Assembly: GCF_040361435.1 (NCBI RefSeq)
Contig: NZ_APNL01000012.1
Span: 62,001 to 126,000, forward strand
Direction: 5' to 3'
Source of the DNA: Salinisphaera sp002433465
GTDB taxonomy: Bacteria > Pseudomonadota > Gammaproteobacteria > Nevskiales > Salinisphaeraceae
DNA: 64,000 nucleotides
How positions within the stretch are numbered: the first letter of the stretch is position 1; each line of letters starts with the position of its first letter. Both the position numbers and the translations under genes were made by a program. The notes under the pieces were generated by a model. That model did not search any database, had not been told where the DNA came from, and was given only the letters and a program-made list of their open reading frames with translations. This document shows positions 15,913 to 24,548 of the stretch, in pieces.

Positions 15913-17367
15913 TCAGCCAAGCATGACGGTGGTGACCTTTTCTTCGGTATAGGCCAGCACTCCGGCCAGGCCGCATTCGCGCCCCAGCCCGCTCTCCTTG
16001 AAGCCGCCCCAGGGCAGCTGCGGGTCGATAGGCGCCCAGGCGTTGATGCCGATCGCGCCGGCTTCCACCTGGCGGGCGACGCGATGGGCGCGAGCCACGT
16101 CGGCCGTCCACACGGTCGCGGCAAGGCCATAGCGGGTGTCGTTGGCGATGGCGATGGCCTCGGCCTCGTCACGGAACGTCATCACCGTGCCGACCGGGCC
16201 GAAGATTTCATCGCGTGCGATGCTCATGTCGTTGTTGGCCTCGACGAATACGGTCGGGCGGACATACCAGCCGGCGTTGGCCGCCTCCGAGGGCCCGCCG
16301 GCGAGCAGCTTTGCGCCCTCCTCGCTACCGCGACGGATATAGTCGTTGATCTTGTCGTACTGGCCCTGGCTGGCAACGGCACCCATCTGCGTGCCTTCCT
16401 GATCGGGATCGCCCACCTGAATGCTGCGTGCGACCTCGGCCAGCTTCTCGCTGAACATCTCGGCTACGTCTTCGTGCACCAGGATGCGCGTGCCCGCAGC
16501 ACAGACCTGGCCCTGATTGAAGAACAGCCCCATGGCGCAACCGCCCACGGCCGCTTCGAGGTCGGCATCGTCGAACACGATCTGCGGGCTCTTGCCGCCC
16601 AGCTCGAGCGCCACATGCTTGAACAGTGGCGCCGCCAGGCGCTGAATGGCCGCCCCGGTTTCCGGGCTGCCGGTGAACGTGATCTTGGCTACCTTCGGGT
16701 GCTCGCACAGCACCGGCCCTAGCGTTGCACCGTAACCGGTCACCACGTTGACCACGCCATCGGGAATACCAGCCTCCTGACACAGCTTTGCCAGGTGCAG
16801 GGCCGACATCGGCGTCTGTTCGGCTGGCTTGATCACGGTCGTGCAGCCGGCCGCGAGCAGCGCGCCGAGCTTCCAGCAGGTGATCATCAACGGCGTATTC
16901 CAGGGCACGATGGCAGCCACCACGCCGACCGGCAGGCGTTCGGTATACGACAGCGTGGGCTGGCCCATATAGCCGGCCGTGGGAATGGTGCGACCTTCGA
17001 GCTTGTCGGCCCAGCCGGCGGCATGGCGCAGCGTGGCGATGGCGTTGGGCAGGTCGAGCATGCGCGGTTCTGCGGGCGGGCGGCCGATCGCGTTCGCGTC
17101 CATGTCGGCCAGCTGTTCGGCATCGCGCTCGACCAGATCGGCGAGCCGATGGATGCACAGCCCACGCGCCGCGCCGCTCATCTGCGACCATTCGCCGCCC
17201 TTGAGCTGGGCATGAGCGGCCTCGATGGCCCGCGTGGCGTCGTCTGCGGTGCCGGCAGCCGATGTCGCCAGCGTTTCGCCGGTCGCCGGATCCGGCAGGG
17301 TCAGGGTCGCACCGTCGGAGGCGTCGACCGCCTGACCGGCTATGAAATGTTGGAATGCCTGATTCAC
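15913..17367 (-). CDS. Aldehyde dehydrogenase, probably phenylacetaldehyde dehydrogenase (FeaB-like)
   Basis: A 484-residue NAD(P)-dependent aldehyde dehydrogenase. The start is a GTG at 17367 with CGAGGAG eight bases ahead; longer ATG readings lack such a site. Family motifs are present: VVAAIVPWNTPLMITCWKLG (Rossmann part), FTGSPETG, catalytic Glu in ALELGGKSPQ, catalytic Cys in FNQGQVCAAGTR, and EIFGPV. It is the first gene of the operon running through the amidohydrolase to the alcohol dehydrogenase and is divergent from a FeaR-like AraC gene, as feaB and feaR are neighbours in E. coli. Likely reaction: arylacetaldehyde to arylacetate in the cytoplasm. Confidence 0.85.
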   Translation of the reverse strand: MNQAFQHFIAGQAVDASDGATLTLPDPATGETLATSAAGTADDATRAIEAAHAQLKGGEWSQMSGAARGLCIHRLADLVERDAEQLADMDANAIGRPPAEPRMLDLPNAIATLRHAAGWADKLEGRTIPTAGYMGQPTLSYTERLPVGVVAAIVPWNTPLMITCWKLGALLAAGCTTVIKPAEQTPMSALHLAKLCQEAGIPDGVVNVVTGYGATLGPVLCEHPKVAKITFTGSPETGAAIQRLAAPLFKHVALELGGKSPQIVFDDADLEAAVGGCAMGLFFNQGQVCAAGTRILVHEDVAEMFSEKLAEVARSIQVGDPDQEGTQMGAVASQGQYDKINDYIRRGSEEGAKLLAGGPSEAANAGWYVRPTVFVEANNDMSIARDEIFGPVGTVMTFRDEAEAIAIANDTRYGLAATVWTADVARAHRVARQVEAGAIGINAWAPIDPQLPWGGFKESGLGRECGLAGVLAYTEEKVTTVMLG

Positions 17368-17547
17368 GCGTGCTCCTCGAACAGTAAACGTCCGCCGTCT
17401 CGCACGCTCGCGACAAACGTGCTGCACGGCTGCAGTGGTCGGTTGTATCTCGTCCCGAGCCTGCGCCGGCTGACCACGCCACGCATGCTGTTACGTGCAT
17501 ATCGATTTGTCGCTGTGTGCAGCTTGGCGGCGCTTGCCGGGCGATCT

Positions 17548-17576
17548 TTGACAGCGCGCGGACAACGGCGTAAACA
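17548..17576 (+). promoter_or_regulatory. Possible sigma-70 promoter for the AraC gene
   Basis: A perfect -35 hexamer TTGACA (17548-17553) is followed after 17 bases by TAAACA (17571-17576), only a fair -10 match. The predicted transcript would have a leader of about 95 bases before the AraC start at 17680. Confidence 0.35.
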
Positions 17577-17609
17577 CAAATAAAAGCGTTGCAGCGCCAC
17601 GAGCGAACC

Positions 17610-17625
17610 TGGCATGCGCATTGCA
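17610..17625 (+). promoter_or_regulatory. Possible sigma-54 promoter (-24/-12) for the AraC gene
   Basis: TGGCATGCGCATTGCA has the invariant GG and GC pairs separated by ten bases, and matches the known consensus TGGCACG-N4-TTGCA at all but one position. It lies 54 bases before the AraC start codon. No sigma-54 activator gene is in the window, and a chance match cannot be excluded. Confidence 0.4.
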
Positions 17626-17679
17626 ACCTAATTCGACCCGAAACAATCGGGCGCCACGGGCTGGAGACCGTCGAATCAC

Positions 17680-18633
17680 ATGCCGTATTTGCAACATCGA
17701 TCGCAGGCCCCGGAAGCGGGCCGCTTTTCCAATCTCGGCGGCTGGCAGGATTACGTCAACGCGCATTTCCCACCGCTGGAGATGAGCCGCCCCGGCGCCG
17801 AGCCGTTTTATGCACAGGCCAACAGCTGCCGGCTTGGCGAATGCACGCTCACGCATATCAGCAGCGCGGCCTCGGATGTTGCGCGAACCGCCTATCTGGC
17901 ACGGCGTGCCAATGCCGGGTATCTGAAAGTGCTGTGGCAGCTTGCGGGCACTCTCGAACTCACCCAGGATCGCCGCTCGGTGCGCCTGCAGGCCGGCCGC
18001 GCCAGTCTTTGCGATACCACCCGGCCCTACCGAATTCGCGTAAGCGACGGTGCACGCCTGGCCGTACTGCTGATTCCCTATGACGTCGACAGCCGGCTGC
18101 CGCGCTATGCCGAACGCGTGAGCGCGACCGAACTTACGGATATGCCGACCATGCAGGCTGCACTCGGTGCGATCACCGGTCTGGCACGCGCGCAGCCGCG
18201 CTTTGACGACCCGGGCGTGAGCGACGTGATGCAGGGTGTGGGCGCAATGCTGGCTGCGACCTTCGCACGGGCGGCCGAGCCGGAGGAGGCCGATGTGGAT
18301 GCACAACGCATGCAGCGCGCGCGCCATTATATCGCCACCCATCTCGCCAGCAGCGATCTCACGCCGGAGCGCCTGGCCAGCGTGCTGTGCGTTTCACGAC
18401 GCACGCTCTACGGTTTGCTGGCACGCCACAACACCACGCCGGCCCGTTTGATCAGCGAAACCCGGCTGCAGTGTGCTCGCGATGCGCTGGCCCGCGATTC
18501 GGCGGGCCAGCATTCGATCACCGATATCGCCCTCGCCCACGGCTTTGGCGACAGCGCGCGCTTCAGTCACGCATTCAAGGATCGCTTCGGCGAAGCGCCC
18601 AGCCTGTGGCGGACCCGCTACGCCCGGAACTGA
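17680..18633 (+). CDS. AraC-family transcriptional activator, FeaR-like
   Basis: A 317-residue regulator. The N-terminal half (about 20-190) matches the AraC-binding-like domain found in FeaR and relatives (LKVLWQLAGTLELTQDRRSVRLQAGRASLCDTTRPYRI). The C-terminal half carries two helix-turn-helix motifs: LTPERLASVLCVSRRTLYGLLARHNTTPARLI and SITDIALAHGFGDSARFSHAFKDRFGEAPSLWR. E. coli FeaR activates the genes for tyramine/phenylethylamine oxidation (tynA, feaB). Here the gene is divergent from an aldehyde dehydrogenase and near aauBEDA, so control of amine and aldehyde oxidation is a strong inference. The effector is unknown. Confidence 0.85.
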   Translation: MPYLQHRSQAPEAGRFSNLGGWQDYVNAHFPPLEMSRPGAEPFYAQANSCRLGECTLTHISSAASDVARTAYLARRANAGYLKVLWQLAGTLELTQDRRSVRLQAGRASLCDTTRPYRIRVSDGARLAVLLIPYDVDSRLPRYAERVSATELTDMPTMQAALGAITGLARAQPRFDDPGVSDVMQGVGAMLAATFARAAEPEEADVDAQRMQRARHYIATHLASSDLTPERLASVLCVSRRTLYGLLARHNTTPARLISETRLQCARDALARDSAGQHSITDIALAHGFGDSARFSHAFKDRFGEAPSLWRTRYARN

Positions 18634-18730
18634 GGCCGGCCGTCGGCGTGCCCGCCCGGCGCTTGGAAAGCGCCTTGGGGCGCCTCGCCGCGTTGCCGCG
18701 CAACTCGCGCCAGACAAGGCGCGTGGCGCC

Positions 18731-18751
18731 GGCCCTGGTTATTCCAGGGCC
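18731..18751. terminator. Hairpin between convergent araC-type gene and paaK
   Basis: GGCCCTGG and CCAGGGCC flank the loop TTATT. A smaller hairpin (GGCGCTT / AAGCGCC, 18658-18674) precedes it. Both lie in the 154-base gap between two convergent genes; neither has a T tract, so a terminator role is tentative. Confidence 0.45.
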
Positions 18752-18787
18752 AAGCGCGGCGCGACAATTTCGGCGCGTTAACAGGCG

Positions 18788-20104
18788 CTAGCCGCGATGG
18801 CTCAGCCGGCGGTCGATGACATGCTTGGCCTTGCCCAGAGAGCGCTCCAGCGTACCCACGGCCGACAGCGTGATCTTGGTGCTGATACCGATATAGGACT
18901 TGATGTGCTGCTGCAGATTGCTCAGCGTTTCGTCCTCAGTGCTGTGGTCGTCGAAATCATGACCGCGCTCGACCGTTAACGCCACGTGATCGAGATTGCC
19001 GTCGCGGGTCAGCTCGATCAGATAATGCGGTGCCAGGCCTTTCTGCTTGCAGATGATCTCCTCGATCTGGGTCGGGAAGACGTTCACGCCGCGAATGATG
19101 AGCATATCGTCCGAGCGACCGGTGATCTTGTCGATACGGCGCATGGAACGCGCGGTCGGTGCCAGCAGGCGGGTGAGATCGCGGGTTCGATAACGCACGA
19201 TCGGCAGCGCTTCCTTGGTCAGCGAGGTGAACACCAGCTCCCCGGGCTCGCCGTCCGGCATGACTTCGCCGGTTTCCGGGTCGATGATCTCGGGATAGAA
19301 ATGATCCTCCCAGATCACGGGGCCATCCTTGGTTTCGACGCATTCGTTGGCCACGCCCGGGCCCATGACTTCCGACAGACCGTAGATATCCACCGCATCG
19401 ATACCGGCGCGGCGTTCGATCTCTTCGCGCATGGCGTTGGTCCAGGGCTCGGCGCCGAAGATACCGATTTCCAGCGAGGACTCGCGCGGGTCCAGCCCCT
19501 GGCGCTCGAACTCTTCAATGATGTTGAGCATGTACGAGGGCGTCACCATGATGATGCGCGGCTTGAAGTCCTGGATCAGCTGCACCTGTTTTTCGGTCTG
19601 GCCACCCGACATCGGTATCACGGTACAGCCGAGCTTTTCGGCGCCGTAGTGGGCACCGAGACCGCCGGTGAACAGACCGTAGCCATAGGCGACATGCACG
19701 ATATCGCCCGGCTTGCCGCCAGCGGCACGGATAGAGCGGGCGACGAGGTTGGCCCAGGTCTCGATATCGTTGGCGGTATAGCCCACCACCGTCGGTTTGC
19801 CGGTGGTCCCGCTGGAGGCATGGATACGCGACACCTGCTCGCGCGGCACGGCGAACATATCGAACGGATAGGCGTCGCGCAGATCCTGCTTGGTGGTGAA
19901 CGGAAACTTCGCCAGATCGGCCAGCGTTTCCAGATCGCTCGGATGCACGCCGGCCTCGTCAAACTTGGCCTTGTAACGCGGCACGTTGTCGTAGGCGTGC
20001 TGCAGGGACCATTTCAGCCGTTCCAGCTGTAGCGCCTGCAGTTCGTTGCGGCTCGCGGTCTCGATCGGTTCGAGCAGCGATGCGGGTTCCATCAATGCAG
20101 CCAT
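18788..20104 (-). CDS. paaK: Phenylacetate-CoA ligase
   Basis: A 438-residue AMP-forming ligase. Motifs: the nucleotide loop ASSGTTGKPTVVGYT (about 96-110), IYGLSEVMGPGVANEC (adenylation core), YRTRDLTRLL, and the hinge/C-terminal part RIDKITGRSDDMLIIRGVNVFPTQIEE. It activates phenylacetate with ATP and CoA to phenylacetyl-CoA in the cytoplasm, the entry step of the paa pathway and the step that produces the PaaX effector. It is the last gene of the minus-strand paa series, 113 bases after paaI. Confidence 0.95.
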   Translation of the reverse strand: MAALMEPASLLEPIETASRNELQALQLERLKWSLQHAYDNVPRYKAKFDEAGVHPSDLETLADLAKFPFTTKQDLRDAYPFDMFAVPREQVSRIHASSGTTGKPTVVGYTANDIETWANLVARSIRAAGGKPGDIVHVAYGYGLFTGGLGAHYGAEKLGCTVIPMSGGQTEKQVQLIQDFKPRIIMVTPSYMLNIIEEFERQGLDPRESSLEIGIFGAEPWTNAMREEIERRAGIDAVDIYGLSEVMGPGVANECVETKDGPVIWEDHFYPEIIDPETGEVMPDGEPGELVFTSLTKEALPIVRYRTRDLTRLLAPTARSMRRIDKITGRSDDMLIIRGVNVFPTQIEEIICKQKGLAPHYLIELTRDGNLDHVALTVERGHDFDDHSTEDETLSNLQQHIKSYIGISTKITLSAVGTLERSLGKAKHVIDRRLSHRG

Positions 20105-20217
20105 GTTCGTCTCCTCCGTCTCGTTTGTGTAAGAAAGCGTCTGCGGTATGGGCCCCCGAGCGCTTTTTCATGTTTTCGGGGCCGTGCCAGACGACGCAGG
20201 CACACCCAACTTGATTT

Positions 20218-20694
20218 TCACGACGCCATCACGTCCAGCACGTCGCCTCGCACCTGGTGCGCACGCCCGCGAAACAGCACCACCGTTTCGTCGTTCTGAT
20301 TGCGCACGGTGACGTCGTAAACGCCGGTTCGCCCCGAGCGCGAGCGTTGCTCGGCTTCGGCCACCAGCACGTCGCCGGCAAACGCCGGGCGCAGGTAATC
20401 CACGTTGCAGGCCGCGCCCACGGTGTTGTGGTTACCGCTGTTGCAGGCAAAGGCAAACGCGCTGTCGGCCAGCGAAAAGATCAGCCCGCCGTGGCAGGTC
20501 TTGTGGCCGTTGACCATGTCGTCGCGTACCGGCATGGATACGCGGGCATAGCCGGGCGCCATGGCGTCGATATGCATGCCGAGCATGCGCGAGGCCTCGT
20601 CGCGGGCAAACATTGCCTCGCCGACGCGCTCGGCCAGCGCCTGGGCATCCGTATCCTCGGGCGCGGCAGCCGCGCCGTTCTGGCTGGATTGCAT
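20218..20694 (-). CDS. paaI: Hotdog-fold phenylacetyl-CoA pathway thioesterase
   Basis: A 158-residue single hotdog domain with AAGGAG eight bases before the ATG. The active-site helix is CHGGLIFSLADSAFAFACNS, containing the conserved Asp of PaaI enzymes. PaaI is a proofreading thioesterase that frees CoA from dead-end hydroxylated phenylacetyl-CoA intermediates. An N-terminal extension of about 20 residues (MQSSQNGAAAAPEDTD) is longer than in E. coli PaaI. Lies between paaG and paaK. Confidence 0.92.
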   Translation of the reverse strand: MQSSQNGAAAAPEDTDAQALAERVGEAMFARDEASRMLGMHIDAMAPGYARVSMPVRDDMVNGHKTCHGGLIFSLADSAFAFACNSGNHNTVGAACNVDYLRPAFAGDVLVAEAEQRSRSGRTGVYDVTVRNQNDETVVLFRGRAHQVRGDVLDVMAS

Positions 20695-20779
20695 TGAGTT
20701 GTCTCCTTCCGAAAAAGCCTGTTCGGGCCGGCGCGCTGCTTTTTTATATTCGTTGCAGCGTCGCCGGCGTGTTGGTTAT

Positions 20780-21571
20780 TCAGCGACCTTTGAATTCGGG
20801 CGTGCGTTTTTCGCTGAACGCAGCCACGCCTTCGGCATAGTCGGCGCTGCGGCCGAGCTCGCCCATGGCATCGCGTTCGGCATCCAGCTGCGCATCGAGA
20901 TTGTTGTTCGCGCCGGCGTACATCAGCTCCTTGGTACGGGCCAGGCCGCGGGTCGGGGCTTTCGATAAATGCTCGACGAGCTGGTCGAGTTCGGTGTCGA
21001 AGGCGTCGTCGTCCACGCAGCGCCAGATCAGGCCCCAGTCGGCGGCGGTCGGCGCATCGATGGGTTCGCCGAGCATGGCCAGGCCCATGGCCCGGGCCAT
21101 ACCGATGCGTCGCGCCAGAAAATAGGTGCCGCCGGTATCCGGAATCAGGCCGAGCTTGCAGAAGCTTTCGATGAACTTGGCCGAGCGGCGGGCGATGACC
21201 AGATCGCAGGCCAGCGCAAGATTCGCACCCGCACCCGCGGCCACGCCGTTGACGCCGCAGACCACAGGCATGGGCAGTGCGCGCAGGCGGCGTACCAGCG
21301 GTGCGTAATAGGTTTCGACCGAATAGGCCAGATCGGGCGCTTCGCCGGAGGTCGATACTGCGCGATCGCCCAGATCCTGGCCGGCACAGAAGCCCTTGCC
21401 GGCGCCGGTGAGCAGCAGCACGCGCACCGAATCATCGGCTTCGACCGTGTCGAGCGCTTCGGCCAGGGCTTCGTGCATGGCCACGTTGAAGCTGTTGAGC
21501 TTGTTCGGACGGTTGAGCGTGATCCGGGCGATGCCGGAATCGATGCTCAGGATGATGGAATCGTCTGCCAT
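20780..21571 (-). CDS. paaG: 2-(1,2-epoxy-1,2-dihydrophenyl)acetyl-CoA isomerase
   Basis: A 263-residue crotonase-fold enzyme. CAGQDLGDR (about 62-70) is a PaaG hallmark, GVAAGAGANLALACDLVIA provides the oxyanion-hole region, and LIPDTGGTYFLAR contains the catalytic Asp of the isomerase class. PaaG converts the ring-1,2-epoxide of phenylacetyl-CoA into the oxepin, ready for PaaZ. It follows paaZ by ten bases and precedes paaI. No separate paaF is present, and this gene does not carry the paired Glu residues of a hydratase. Confidence 0.93.
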   Translation of the reverse strand: MADDSIILSIDSGIARITLNRPNKLNSFNVAMHEALAEALDTVEADDSVRVLLLTGAGKGFCAGQDLGDRAVSTSGEAPDLAYSVETYYAPLVRRLRALPMPVVCGVNGVAAGAGANLALACDLVIARRSAKFIESFCKLGLIPDTGGTYFLARRIGMARAMGLAMLGEPIDAPTAADWGLIWRCVDDDAFDTELDQLVEHLSKAPTRGLARTKELMYAGANNNLDAQLDAERDAMGELGRSADYAEGVAAFSEKRTPEFKGR

Positions 21572-21581
21572 GGAAATCTCC

Positions 21582-23642
21582 TTAAGCGGCGGCCGTTTCT
21601 TCGGCCTCCGGCGTCCAGTCGGTGGTGGCGACCATGGTCAGCACGTCGTACTGGGCCACGGCCTCGTCGTTCTGGTTGGTCACGGTGGCGTCCCAGCGCA
21701 CTTCGCCGTATTCGGTGTTCTCGCGCTTGGTCTTGTGCTTGCAGGTGAGCGCGACCTTGAGCGCGTCGCCCGGATAGGCCGGGGTCATGAAACGCAGGTT
21801 GTCGACGCCGTAGTTGGCCAGCACCGGGCCCGGGTTGGGCTCGACGAACAGGCCGGCTGCCAGCGACACGATGTAGTAGCCGTGGGCCACGCGCCCGTCG
21901 AAGAACGGATTGGCCTTGGCGGCCTCTTCGTCCATATGGGCATAGAAGGTATCGCCGGTGAAGTTGGCGAAATGCTCGATATCCTCAAGGGTGACCTCGC
22001 GGGCATCGGTGAGAATCGCGTCGCCGATTTCGAGCTCGTCGAAGTGCTTCTGGAACGGGTGGCGATCGGTTTGTACACGCTTGCCGCCCGGCAGCCAGTG
22101 GTCGATCACATCGGCCAGCATGTCGGGCGAGCCCTGCAGGGCACTGCGCTGCATGTAATGAAACACGGCACGCATGCCGCCCAGCTCTTCGCCGCCGCCG
22201 GCACGCCCCGGCCCGCCGTGGACCAGCATGGGCATGGGCGAGCCGTGGCCGGTGGACTCCTTGGCGCAGTCGCGATCGAGCACGAGCAGACGACCATGGA
22301 ACGGCGCGCAGCCCAGCGTCATCGCCCGCGCGAAGCCGGCATCGTAGGTCACGATCGAGCCGACCAGGCTGCCCCCGCCCAGACGGGCAAGCGCCACGGC
22401 TTCTTCGGTGGTTTCGTAGGGCATGACGGTCGCGACCGGGCCGAAGGCCTCGATCGTATGGATCGCCGTATTGTCGAACGGTGCATCGGCCGAGAGCACG
22501 ACCGGGCCGACGAACGCGCCCTTGTCGGCATCGGCATCAACGACCTCGCAACGCGCCGGATCGCCGTAAACGATCCTGGCGCCCTGGGCCAGATCGGCAA
22601 TGCGTGCACGCACTTCCTCGACCTGGTCGCGGCTGGCCAGCGCACCCATGGTCACGCCTTCGGCTTCGGGATTGCCGACCACCACCTTGTCGAGCTTTTC
22701 CGAGAGCGCATCGATGAACGCCTGCTGGTGATCGCGGGCGACCAGCACGCGCCGGATGGCGGTACATTTCTGCCCGGCCTTGACCGTCATCTCGCGCATG
22801 ACCTCTTTTACGGCCAGCTTGAATTCGGGCGTGTCCGGGCCGGCGTCGGGGCCGAGCGCGAGGAAGTTGAGCGAATCGGCTTCCATGGAGAAGCGGGTGG
22901 CGTTCTCGACGATCGCCGGGTGCTGCTTCAACTTGCGGCCGGTGTTCGCCGAGCCCGTGAAGGTGACCACGTCCTGGCAGGTCACATGGTCGAGCAGATC
23001 GCCCACGCCGCCGCTGATCAGCTGCAACGCGCCGTCTTCGATCAGCCCGGAATCGACGATCGCGCGCACCATGTCTTCGGTGACGAAAGCGGTCTGGGTG
23101 GCCGGTTTGACGATCGCCGGCAGGCCGGCCAGATAGTTGGCCGCGAATTTTTCCAGCATGCCCCAAACGGGGAAGTTGAAGGCGTTGATATGCACGGCCA
23201 CGCCTTCCAGCGAGGTGTGGATATGCTGGCCGATAAAGCTGCCATGGCGCGACATGGGCTCGGGGTTGCCGTCGAGCGCGAAGGTGGCATTGGGCAGCTC
23301 GCGCCGGCCCTTGCTGGCATAGGTGAACAGCGTGCCGATACCGCCGTCGATATCCACCCAGGAATCGGTCCGGGTCGCACCGGTAGCAGTCGAAAGCTTG
23401 TAGAAGCGTTCCTTGTCGGCCATCAGCGTCTGCGCGAGCGCCTTGAGCTGCAGCGCGCGCTGGTGGAAGGTCAACGCCCGCAGCTTCGGGCCGACTTCGG
23501 TCCGGGCATAGTCGAGCATGGCCGCGAAATCGATGCCGTCGCTGGATACGCGGGCGACGGGTTCACCGGTCACCGCGTTCAATACCGTCTTGCCACCTTC
23601 GCCGGTGACCCACTGGCCTTGAACATAGCTGCTGGATTGCAT
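21582..23642 (-). CDS. paaZ: Bifunctional oxepin-CoA hydrolase / semialdehyde dehydrogenase
   Basis: A 686-residue fusion. Residues about 1-525 are an aldehyde dehydrogenase (FTGSANTGRKLKQHP, catalytic Cys in KAGQKCTAIRRVLVA). Residues about 535-686 are a MaoC-type hydratase (FANFTGDTFYAHMDEEAAKANPFFDGRVAHGYYIVSLAAGLF, with the catalytic Asp/His in GDTFYAH). PaaZ opens the oxepin ring hydrolytically and oxidises the aldehyde before it can cyclise to a tropone by-product. It sits between the extra PaaA-like gene (135 bases upstream) and paaG. Confidence 0.95.
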   Translation of the reverse strand: MQSSSYVQGQWVTGEGGKTVLNAVTGEPVARVSSDGIDFAAMLDYARTEVGPKLRALTFHQRALQLKALAQTLMADKERFYKLSTATGATRTDSWVDIDGGIGTLFTYASKGRRELPNATFALDGNPEPMSRHGSFIGQHIHTSLEGVAVHINAFNFPVWGMLEKFAANYLAGLPAIVKPATQTAFVTEDMVRAIVDSGLIEDGALQLISGGVGDLLDHVTCQDVVTFTGSANTGRKLKQHPAIVENATRFSMEADSLNFLALGPDAGPDTPEFKLAVKEVMREMTVKAGQKCTAIRRVLVARDHQQAFIDALSEKLDKVVVGNPEAEGVTMGALASRDQVEEVRARIADLAQGARIVYGDPARCEVVDADADKGAFVGPVVLSADAPFDNTAIHTIEAFGPVATVMPYETTEEAVALARLGGGSLVGSIVTYDAGFARAMTLGCAPFHGRLLVLDRDCAKESTGHGSPMPMLVHGGPGRAGGGEELGGMRAVFHYMQRSALQGSPDMLADVIDHWLPGGKRVQTDRHPFQKHFDELEIGDAILTDAREVTLEDIEHFANFTGDTFYAHMDEEAAKANPFFDGRVAHGYYIVSLAAGLFVEPNPGPVLANYGVDNLRFMTPAYPGDALKVALTCKHKTKRENTEYGEVRWDATVTNQNDEAVAQYDVLTMVATTDWTPEAEETAAA

Positions 23643-23777
23643 TACACGCTCCTGATTCTTGTCGTCGGTGTCTTGGCACCCTGAATATCTGGCCCGGCCG
23701 ATCGATCGGATCTTCGGCGCGGGTTCGCGCCTGAATATCGAGCCCGGCGCCGAGTACGGACTGCTTTCGCGTTGTTG

Positions 23778-24548
23778 TCAGACCAGCTGCAGACGCGACA
23801 ACTGGGTGCGCGCCCGGTTCTGCCAGGCGGCGCGCAGTTCTTCATTGGTTGTATGTCGCAGCCCCATTCGGGCCAGCCGCGTAAAGCGCTCCGACTGGGC
23901 GCTGCCAAAAGTTTCTGCGACCCGTGGATACCAGTAGGCCACGCAGGCTCTGGCCTCGTCTTGGCCCGTTTCGTTGGCAACGATGCGATCGAGACCCTCG
24001 AAGCCCAGCTCCATGTGGCGTTGCTCACGCGGCAGCACCGCGCGTACGACATCGGCGAACGGCGCGTATGAGCACTCGCGCAGTTCTTCGAGCTGCACCA
24101 CGGTCGCCAGGCCCATGAGCACGTTCATGACCACGGCATCGGTCCAGTTTTCCAGCGGATAGTGGAAGACCGACAGCCGCATGTCGCCGCCCTGGCGCGC
24201 CGGGTCGATAGCGGCATCGCGGCTGGCGCGCGCCGACCAGTTGTGGGCGTTGTTGTAGAGCGCCTTGTCGGTACCGAAATCGCTCATGAGGTCGAGCACG
24301 CGTTCGGCATGGTCGGCTTTTTCCAGCACGATCCGGCTGGCTGCGATGCGTTCCTTGATACCAGGGGCCCAGTTGATGGAATCGGCAAACCCGGCCGAGC
24401 CGGCCAGCTCGCTGTCCACGAAGGACGACATCAGCCGCAGCAGTTCGCCGCGATAGCGTGGCGGCGGGTTGTCCGGCGAGGTCAGCTTGCCGCCGCGGGC
24501 CAGATAATCCTCGATCGGCATGGTCTGATCGAACGGTTCACTCGTCAT
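23778..24548 (-). CDS. Additional PaaA/PaaC-family (ferritin-like) protein
   Basis: A 256-residue protein of the phenylacetic acid catabolic (PaaA_PaaC) family, overlapping the paaE stop by 11 bases. It is not paaA or paaC, which are both present upstream. Recognisable parts are LLRLMSSFVDSELAGSAGFADSINWAP, LEKADHAERVLDLMSDFG and VRAVLPREQRHMELGF. The second ExxH metal motif (EQRH) is intact, but where PaaA has DEAGH this protein has EKADH, so the first-motif Glu appears shifted or lost. It may be an accessory or structural component, or an oxygenase with a different iron site. Its place inside the operon suggests a pathway role. Confidence 0.75.
   Translation of the reverse strand: MTSEPFDQTMPIEDYLARGGKLTSPDNPPPRYRGELLRLMSSFVDSELAGSAGFADSINWAPGIKERIAASRIVLEKADHAERVLDLMSDFGTDKALYNNAHNWSARASRDAAIDPARQGGDMRLSVFHYPLENWTDAVVMNVLMGLATVVQLEELRECSYAPFADVVRAVLPREQRHMELGFEGLDRIVANETGQDEARACVAYWYPRVAETFGSAQSERFTRLARMGLRHTTNEELRAAWQNRARTQLSRLQLV

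Larger units (their letters stand above)
17368..17679. promoter_or_regulatory. Divergent control region between the aldehyde dehydrogenase operon and the AraC regulator
   Basis: A 312-base region with no gene. It carries two candidate promoters for the AraC gene (17548-17576 and 17610-17625, listed separately) and, by position, the promoter and AraC sites for the minus-strand operon. I could not fix the latter. Confidence 0.55.

Noticed and set aside
21396..23684. A 762-codon open frame on the plus strand opposite paaZ
   Set aside because: Antisense shadow of paaZ; no motifs, no ribosome site, and its length follows from codon bias.
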